A stretch of DNA of 64,000 nucleotides from Maniola hyperantus. Lineage: Eukaryota; Arthropoda; Insecta; Lepidoptera; Nymphalidae. The stretch lies in contig NC_048545.1 of assembly GCF_902806685.2 (NCBI RefSeq), positions 3,893,852 to 3,957,851 of the forward strand, written 5' to 3'. A program made the translations under genes and the position numbers. Shown here piece after piece: positions 58,225 through 64,000 of this stretch (position 1 is the first letter of the stretch; each line of letters begins with the position of its first letter). Below the pieces are notes generated by a model. That model searched no databases and had not been told where the DNA came from. It saw only the letters and a program-made list of their open reading frames with translations.

Positions 58225-58690
58225 GTCAGGTCACACTAGACACAGGTTGTCTTCAAACTTTTTGCTCTGTCGCCTCCCTGTACACGCTACGATTCGTCGC
58301 TTCGATCAATCTTAAGAACATCGTAATGATCCATCGCTTCAAAAATTCCGTACACACACGAAACGATTGGTCGTTACGATTACGCGATCATTTACTTGTT
58401 CGAAACGGAACGATAAAAACGCGCTCAAATAATTCAATATGTGCCCTATAAAACCGAAAATGAACTTCTTTTCCTTACTTATGAGGCGGTAACTTTGATT
58501 CGGCACAGAAGAAATAAGAAAACCTAGAAAAGTGTGGGTTATTGAATGACAAAAATAGAATCGTTGATCGCTAAGAGCCTTAAAGTAAATCACTATCGAT
58601 CATAAAATACACTATCGGTTCGTCGTTTCGATCGGTCTGAAACGACGGATCGTAAAGATCAATCGTACCGTATATGGGGCCCTTTAAGGA
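58225..58690. mobile_element. Possible ~460-bp element built from CGATC/GATCG motifs
   Basis: GTACACGCTACGATTCGTCG with CTTCGATCAATC at 58280-58312, and GTTCGTCGTTTCGATCGG, ACGACGGATCGTAAAGATC at 58618-58663, look like partly mirrored halves, with further GATCG-type words between. Ends are not clear. Confidence 0.4.
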
Positions 58691-58915
58691 CACGACAGAG
58701 ACAGATCGTTTTAGTAAAATAGCGCCAAACGCCACAAATACGGCGTTGAAGCTTGAAACGAATGATTTTTTGGACTCTCGTGCAGTCGTAGCTCGTAGTT
58801 CTAACAATTTCTTTTACATCATAAGTATACATTCTTCTACACATTTAGACAAATACATGCCTGTATTGTTTGGAAATCTTGGATTTTCTTTTAAATAGGT
58901 ATAGATTTATTTACT

Positions 58916-59168
58916 AACTAGCTTCCGCGACTTCATCCGCGTGGACTAAGTACACAAAGTTCAAACCCCTATTTTACCCTGCTAACAGCGTTCAGGGGTT
59001 AATTCAATTTAACCCCTAAGGGTTGAATTTTCTAGAATCCTTACTTAGCGGATGTTCTACGTCATAATAGCTATCTTCATGGCCTTTCAGCCTGATCCGT
59101 CTAGTAGTTTGGGCTGTACGTTGATAGATCAGTCAGCCAGTCACCTTTTCCTTTTATACATTTAGAAA
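58916..59168 (-). repeat. Family B repeat
   Basis: ACTAGCTTCCGCGACTTCAT, CGCGTGGACTAAGTAC, CCCCTATTTTACCCTGC, CCTTACTTAGCGGATGTTC, GTAGTTTGGGCTGTACGTTG and CACCTTTTCCTTTTATACAT. An internal ~30-bp duplication (AATTCA..AACCCCTAAGGG) is present. Confidence 0.8.
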
Positions 59169-60021
59169 AAATACTACTACCAGCTGTATAGTTCTGTCTC
59201 GTCAAAAGGTCGCTGAACTTTTAACTTTTATCAAATCAATATAACGACATCATATGTGTTACTTTCTGGTATTGAAGCAAAATACTTGCTATGGCGACCT
59301 GAAATCATTAAAATGAATTAGCACTTAGCAGGAACAAGCGACCGCAAAGTTCAGTAGCCAAAAATGTCGTGTTGATAGCAATATGACGAGAGCATCATGC
59401 GATCTAGTGAGTGCACATTCATGTTTTTCCAGAAAATATTTATGTATTTTTTGTTGAACGACTTGTCGCTAATGTGATCACGAGTGTTTACAACAAATAA
59501 GTGTCTGATACACAGACACACACACGCGCAGTGTCGTGCTCGCCCGCCGGCGCAGGCGCACCACACAGCCACACAGGTTTACTCAATGAACTGTGGTCAG
59601 GGCTGGGCTTATTGCCTCGGGATTTATCGACGTTGAAACACCAGTCACAAGCATCGGCTGCTAGTGTCATGTTTATTACACGGTTTTAACTCGTTAGGTT
59701 TTTGTTTTCTTTTTTTTTTTTGTTTAATTTATATTTGAGTTCATTTGAAACATGTAGGTATTAGCACAGATAGCATCGAATGGGTGAACAACTTCTTTCT
59801 AAATGTTAATATGATAATCATGATAATGGGATAGTATAGCAAAAATATATTGGAGCCGGATATAATTACTTAGAATGCTTTGGCCGGAAATGGCAATATC
59901 TAGCAATTAGCACAATCCAAAGCTAAATTGGAAAATGATTAGATACGGCTTTGAGTTTGGAATAAAAATATTGACACTCCTGCGGCATAGACAGTTCTAT
60001 TTCCGTTGGGACGAACCCAAT

Positions 60022-60205
60022 AGAGAACTCTCAGGCAAGCCGGTTTCCTCACGATATTTTCCTTCACCGTTAAAGCAAGTGATACTTAATTACTTAAAGT
60101 TCTCCATAATGTTCTCAAGGTGGTATGAAGTTTGCTAATCCGCACTTACCCTTCCCATTCAAAGAGGAGACCTGTGGGCCAGCGATGGGTTGAAATAATG
60201 ACGAT
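60022..60205. mobile_element. Chimeric SINE S1: two head-on pieces
   Basis: 60024-60097 is in minus orientation (GAACTCTCAGGCAAGCCGGT, CCTCACGATATTTTCCTTCA, CAAGTGATACTTAATTACTT). 60098-60205 is in plus orientation (AGTTCTCCATAATGTTCTCA, GAAGTTTGCTAATCCGCAC, GGAGACCTGTGGGCCAGCGA, TGGGTTGA). The joined pieces share the CTCTCAGG/GAGAGTT part of the family. Confidence 0.75.
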
Positions 60206-61054
60206 GACGAGCCTAATGGGTACCTACCTATTGCGCAACTCCCAAGGGAGGCATTGAACTGGTGTGTTCTTTAGAGATCTCGGAGATTCCCAAAATATTA
60301 TGTCGTGGATAAAAAATAAAAAATCCACATAATGCGATTTTTCCCTCAGGAAGTTAGACATCTTGGAACCACAGCCAAAAAAAGGGATAGAGTGAAAATT
60401 TGATAGGCAGGTTTGGATTTGACTAAAAGCTCTTGTCGTTTCTGAGGCTTGCCTAGATCAAAGGAGTGCGCTAGTGTTTCAGGCTTTCAGCTTTGAGCTA
60501 CATACAATTTATATAACATATAGATTTACTTAGATAGCTACACATTTATTAATCGTTTAATATCTATTAGTAACGATAACAAACAACGTATAACAACGTC
60601 GAAAGCGTGTGCTGATTGGGAATCATTGCCAATTACATTTCGGTAGATGCGTCATGATCGTTAAATGTGGCCGCGACAAGCGATAGCAATAGACCAGCTG
60701 CGCGATTGCGGGAGAATGACTGCTACAATTTCACGATTGCAATCATCTCTGATTGGTTAACACTCGCTCTCTATTGGCTACAATGCATTGTTGCAACAAG
60801 AATCGCACCAATTCAGAGATTGTAATAATGATTGTTGCAGGTTTTAGACCGCCCTACAGTTTCATTTACGATCAGCTTGATGTCAGTCACTTATTTTAAT
60901 TTATCATCCGGAGCATCATGGACCGAAATAATAAAAGATAATAAACTTACCTACTCTAGCCGAAACACGTTTGTTTGATATGCCCGCGAGGAAACGTGTT
61001 AAGATTTAAACGCAAAAAAATTTGCATTTTGATTTATAGTGTTTTTGTACAGTA

Positions 61055-61177
61055 ATGTCTTCGACCCGTGATATCGGACCAATCTACCCCTTATCTGTTT
61101 TCGACGAAAATCTAACTCCCGAGTTAGAGTTTGCGCATTTCGACAATCTCGACGAGTTTCGTGACATTATAGAGTAA
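61055..61177 (+). CDS. Small open frame, 40 aa, unknown
   Basis: ATG at 61055 to TAA at 61177. The peptide starts MSSTRDIGPIYPLSVFDENL and continues PELEFAHFDNLDEFRDI. Its acidic, non-repetitive composition and balanced codons look more like protein than the flanks do. No family recognised. It could be a transposon remnant, a short first exon or chance. There is no obvious poly(A) signal or splice donor at the end. Confidence 0.25.
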   Translation: MSSTRDIGPIYPLSVFDENLTPELEFAHFDNLDEFRDIIE

Positions 61178-61500
61178 CATAGACATCCCTAGCTTTAAAG
61201 GTATAGGTAAATTGATAACCTAGTGATTAATATTATTAGCTTTAGATCAACCTACTTAACTACCTACTACGAGTACGAGCTATCCTATCGATCTTTATTT
61301 CAGTTGTGCTGGAACCGCCTGGCTGTTTACGTAGACGGATGAAAACTATACAATTTCTACCCTTTGGCACGTGATTAGTGGTAACAGTTGCACCATCTCC
61401 CATGTCGTATACATGCTGTACATAATTTATTTAGATCCTTACTAATAAAATTATCTATGTCGAATGCACCTATGATATTATTTAAATTATTGAGGGCCTA

Positions 61501-61556
61501 ATTTCATCAATTATTTAAATAATATCATTTATTAAATTAATTATTGATGAAATAAG
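61501..61556. repeat. Inverted repeat
   Basis: ATTTCATCAATTATTTAA and TTAATTATTGATGAAAT are near-perfect mirror arms around an AT-rich loop. Confidence 0.65.
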
Positions 61557-61685
61557 ACACCAGCACAACACTACCCTTTGAACTGGCGTGGGCGTGATTG
61601 GTTCAGCTATAGCGGTGAAAACTTCCTCTCGCTCGCACGTATCCTTATAACTCTTCTTGATAAACTAGTTTACTCTGCTTATACC

Positions 61686-61965
61686 GCTTTGCTGTGGTAG
61701 CCTAGTGGTTAGGACGTCCGCCTTCCAATCGGAGGTCGGGGTTCGATCCCGGGCACGCACTCTGCTTTAACGGTGAAGGAAAACATCGTGAGGAAACCTG
61801 CATGCCTGAGAGTTCTCCATAATGTTCTCAAAGGTGTGTGAAGTCTGCCAATCCGCACTTGGCCAGCGTGGTAGACTATGGCCAAAACCCTTCTCACTCT
61901 GAGAGGAGACCTGTGCTCTGTAGTGAGCCAGTGATGGGTTGATCATGATGATGATGATGATACCG
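61686..61965 (+). mobile_element. SINE S1 lacking the middle block
   Basis: A clean head (GTGGTAGCCTAGTGGTTAGG, GGTTCGATCCCGGGCACGCA) joins directly to TCTGCTTTAACGGTGAAGGA, skipping the TAACTTTTCGGAGTTATGTG..AAATATCACT block of about 45-60 bp. It continues normally to the (ATG)n tail. The rest is the best-preserved S1 sequence here. Confidence 0.9.
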
Positions 61966-62004
61966 CTAATAACTACAAATCTAAGTTATAATGTAGGATA
62001 AAAC

Positions 62005-62175
62005 GTTAAAAGGAAAAATGTGTGATGACTGACTGACTGATCTATATACGCACAGGTTAATGCACTGCACTGCACTAGGCGCATCGGGCTGAAATTTGGC
62101 ATACAGGTCAGATAGCTGAGATAGCTATTATGACGTAGGCATCAGCTAAGAAAGGGTTTTTGAATATTCAACCCA
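62005..62175 (+). repeat. Family B repeat, 5' part
   Basis: AAAAGGAAAAATGTGTGATG, ACTGACTGACTGATCTATA, ATCGGGCTGAAATTTGGCAT and GACGTAGGCATCAGCTAAGA. It stops at TTGAATATTCAACCC. Confidence 0.75.
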
Positions 62176-62515
62176 ATATTTATACCCATTTGTTGGCTAT
62201 TTTATTTTATACCTATATCATGATATTTATATCAATGTAATGGTCGAAGATATTGAAAGTGGGAAAATTCAGTGGGAAATTTGATTTTTGCCATACGAGT
62301 CAGATTTTCTTCAATTAGGTAAATAGTTTTCTTCCGTTGAAATTCTACATTCTGTTACAACATTTTTCATCTACAATAGCTATTAGATAAAAGGATGCTT
62401 AAAGAAAAGCATATTAATCGTAGCCATAAAATTTCCAGGTATGGATGTTTCAAATATTAATTAAGTATTATTTAGTGAGACCCCTCAATATTACGATGCG
62501 TGTCTTGCATAAATT

Positions 62516-62747
62516 ATGGATTCCTCCAAAGAATCGGTAGAGGTAAAGGGTGTTTCTAGCCATAAATACAGGCGCGATAAGTATCGCCGGACCGGAGCGC
62601 GCCCGGGCATGGGTGGTCGGCGCGAAATTCGGCAGAGCGCTGGCCTCAAGACCGGTTCCGAGAAGGCTCGGCTATTGTCTGGTGTCTGCCCTCTACACGT
62701 CGGCTTATTACCGACCGTCTTCTGACTACATCAATACGTAAGTTGAT
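62516..62747 (+). other. GC-rich exon-like segment, unknown
   Basis: A GC-rich island in AT-rich DNA with two overlapping open frames of 60+ codons. It ends at a consensus splice donor ATCAATAC/GTAAGT (62742). Possible acceptors precede it (GTTTCTAG at about 62559, ATACAG at 62571). One frame starts MDSSKESVEVKGVSSHKYRR and becomes arginine-rich; the other contains LVSALYTSAYYRPSSDYIN. I do not recognise either. It may be a plus-strand exon of another gene or a captured gene fragment in a transposon. Confidence 0.3.
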
Positions 62748-62949
62748 AATGGGTAGCTTGCGGTATGAACGCATAATAGCTAGGTAAGTAGGTACCGATC
62801 TTTGTTTTGAAACGTATCTATCTACCTATGTAAAAATTGTTAATTTAAGTAGGTAGGTGAAAAACTTAATTACTGGTTATTGGTCGCTTGCTCAAGACTA
62901 GATAATAAATAATATTTCTAAGTAGATACCTAACCCATACCCTACTAAG

Positions 62950-63183
62950 TGCGTAAGTGCTAATATTATAATTGGAAAAGTGTGTTTGTCTGTCTGCTAA
63001 GAGTACTAGGTACCTTTCTATGGCTCATCCGTTTAACCGATTTTGACAAAATTTGGTACCTACAGAGATGGCCTAGGTAGGTACCTACATTGCATCCCGG
63101 GTACCTAAGTATTAATTTGTTTCGAAAAATTAAAGAGGTCCCACGGGATTAAAAATCCACGTGAACGAAGTCGCGGGCATCAT
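62950..63183 (-). repeat. Family A repeat, variant second half
   Basis: ATTATAATTGGAAAAGTGTG, TCCGTTTAACCGATTTTGAC, AGAGGTCCCACGGGATTAAA, CCACGTGAACGAAGTCGCGG and GCATCATCTA. A GTACCTA-rich insertion is in the middle. Confidence 0.8.
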
Positions 63184-63204
63184 CTATTTGGCACAGTTTG
63201 CACC

Positions 63205-63298
63205 CGGGATACAGGTAACTTTTTATCCCAGAAAATCAAAGAATTCCCACGGGATTTTTAAAACCTCCACGCGGACGAAGTCGCGGGCATCGGCACTT
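63205..63298 (-). repeat. Family A head half, adjacent copy
   Basis: GGTAACTTTTTATCCCAGAA, AATCAAAGAATTCCCACGGG, CCTCCACGCGGACGAAGTCG and CGGGCATCGGCAC. It follows the previous copy by ~20 bp in the same orientation; then comes a trace of SINE S1 (TCAGTGTGGTGGACTA). Confidence 0.8.
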
Positions 63299-64000
63299 AG
63301 TCAGTGTGGTGGACTAAAGCCAAGACACTTTTAATTATGATAGGAGACCCGTGCTCAGTTTATTATTCCGAAGAAAATAAAAATTATACTTTGACGTAAG
63401 ATTTTTTTACATCTTTGTTACCAGTTATCTCCCAAAGCCACCATGAGCCAAACTTCATAGTCGCTTATCCTTCCTCCCTGTGTTGGGGACAATAAGCTTA
63501 GGATTTGAAAAAATGATGGGATCTTTAAAAAATTAAAAACCCAACTCATGAAATTATGCCTACCTTCAAGCTTTTAAGAGTTATTTTGTATTGATAAAAA
63601 AAATTAATGTCATTCCTAAAAAGAACTAAAATATTTCCTTCTCACAAAGGCGATAAACTATCAGATATGATTGATGCTGCGATCTTAGGAAAACATTGAA
63701 CTTCAAACAGGTGATTAAAAAAAGATGTGATGGGTTACAATAGCAAACTGAGCCGCCTGGATAACAAAGACATGGGATATCGTTAGGGTTGCCATAACTC
63801 CTAGGTACCAATACGGGACGTTTTCTCCTCCGATGCCCAAAACCCCATACACACTACACATAGCATGCATGTATAAGTGATCTCAATCGTTTCAAAAGTA
63901 TATAATAAAATAATAAAAATGATTTAATTTTTTTTTTTTTTTTTATCTAAGCAAGTTTTTTTATATTTATTGTAAATTTATTTTTTGCCAAGTAATATTT

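Larger units (their letters stand above)
41200..64000. other. Presumed upstream FER intron and/or intergenic DNA; no F-BAR N-terminal exon found
   Basis: The exon at 41103-41199 starts mid-F-BAR in phase 0, so exons for about 140 residues must lie further right. I looked for GC-rich minus-strand patches with splice sites between 41200 and 64000 and found none encoding an F-BAR start. Either the exons are beyond 64000 (an intron over 22 kb) or they are too short for me to see. Sub-stretches with no named feature below (such as 42172-42960, 46540-47550, 51000-52190, 52440-53030, 53280-54210, 54840-55900, 57050-57740, 60220-61050, 63300-64000) hold nothing I recognise. Confidence 0.5.

Noticed and set aside
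62516..62747. Confident protein-coding gene
   Set aside because: Two competing frames and no homology recognised, so it is listed only as an exon-like segment.

Overview
This is a stretch of insect nuclear DNA, almost certainly from a moth or butterfly. The evidence is short coding exons split by introns with GT..AG borders, AT-rich introns, very frequent GTAGGTACCTAC-type motifs, and many dispersed repeats of kinds common in Lepidoptera (tRNA-derived SINEs, 3' tails of RTE-like LINEs, small inverted-repeat elements). There are no prokaryotic features, CRISPR arrays or operons. I cannot name the species.

Three protein-coding genes can be supported. (1) Minus strand, 11832-12042: one exon carrying a start codon and 66 codons. 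Its end resembles the N-terminal border of NADP-dependent malic enzyme. A TATA-containing promoter and a non-coding first exon are proposed near 14689-14776; the rest of the gene would lie beyond the left edge. (2) Plus strand, 21670-25439: a complete seven-exon gene for eIF2B subunit alpha (302 aa), with a poly(A) signal. (3) Minus strand, 28434-41199: the 3' part of a FER/FPS non-receptor tyrosine kinase (late F-BAR, FX/coiled coil, SH2, kinase). The first ~140 residues of the F-BAR domain were not found and probably lie beyond 64000. eIF2B alpha and FER are convergent, with about 3 kb of repeat-rich DNA between their stop codons.

The most interesting signal is inside FER. At 32648-32818 on the minus strand there is a TATAAAA box, a TCA initiator 30 nt downstream, an ATG 15 nt further on, 42 open codons and a phase-0 splice donor that joins in frame to the SH2 exon. 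This has the layout of an internal promoter for a short SH2-kinase isoform (about 417 aa), like mammalian FerT and Drosophila p45 dFer. A 183-nt, frame-preserving exon (33571-33753) lies just before it and may be alternative; reading through its donor gives a basic 64-residue tail. A third splicing oddity is a duplicated 3' splice site in the eIF2B alpha gene: a decoy lies 99 bp upstream of exon 5 and would lead to an early stop.

The rest is intron and intergenic DNA. Left part (1-21600): an RTE 3' end, SINEs, several repeat families, hairpins and a palindromic element nested in a SINE. Middle (25440-28430): mostly unique AT-rich DNA, then two neighbouring inverted-repeat elements, one GC-rich with perfect 38-bp ends and TAA duplications. 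Right part (41200-64000): probably a giant FER intron or intergenic DNA, filled with repeats, including a tandem duplication at 48153-48640, a ~590-bp inverted-repeat element at 45226-45816 and a chimeric SINE near 60100. Repeat families are named here by letter with their key motifs; no database search was possible, so class names are tentative.
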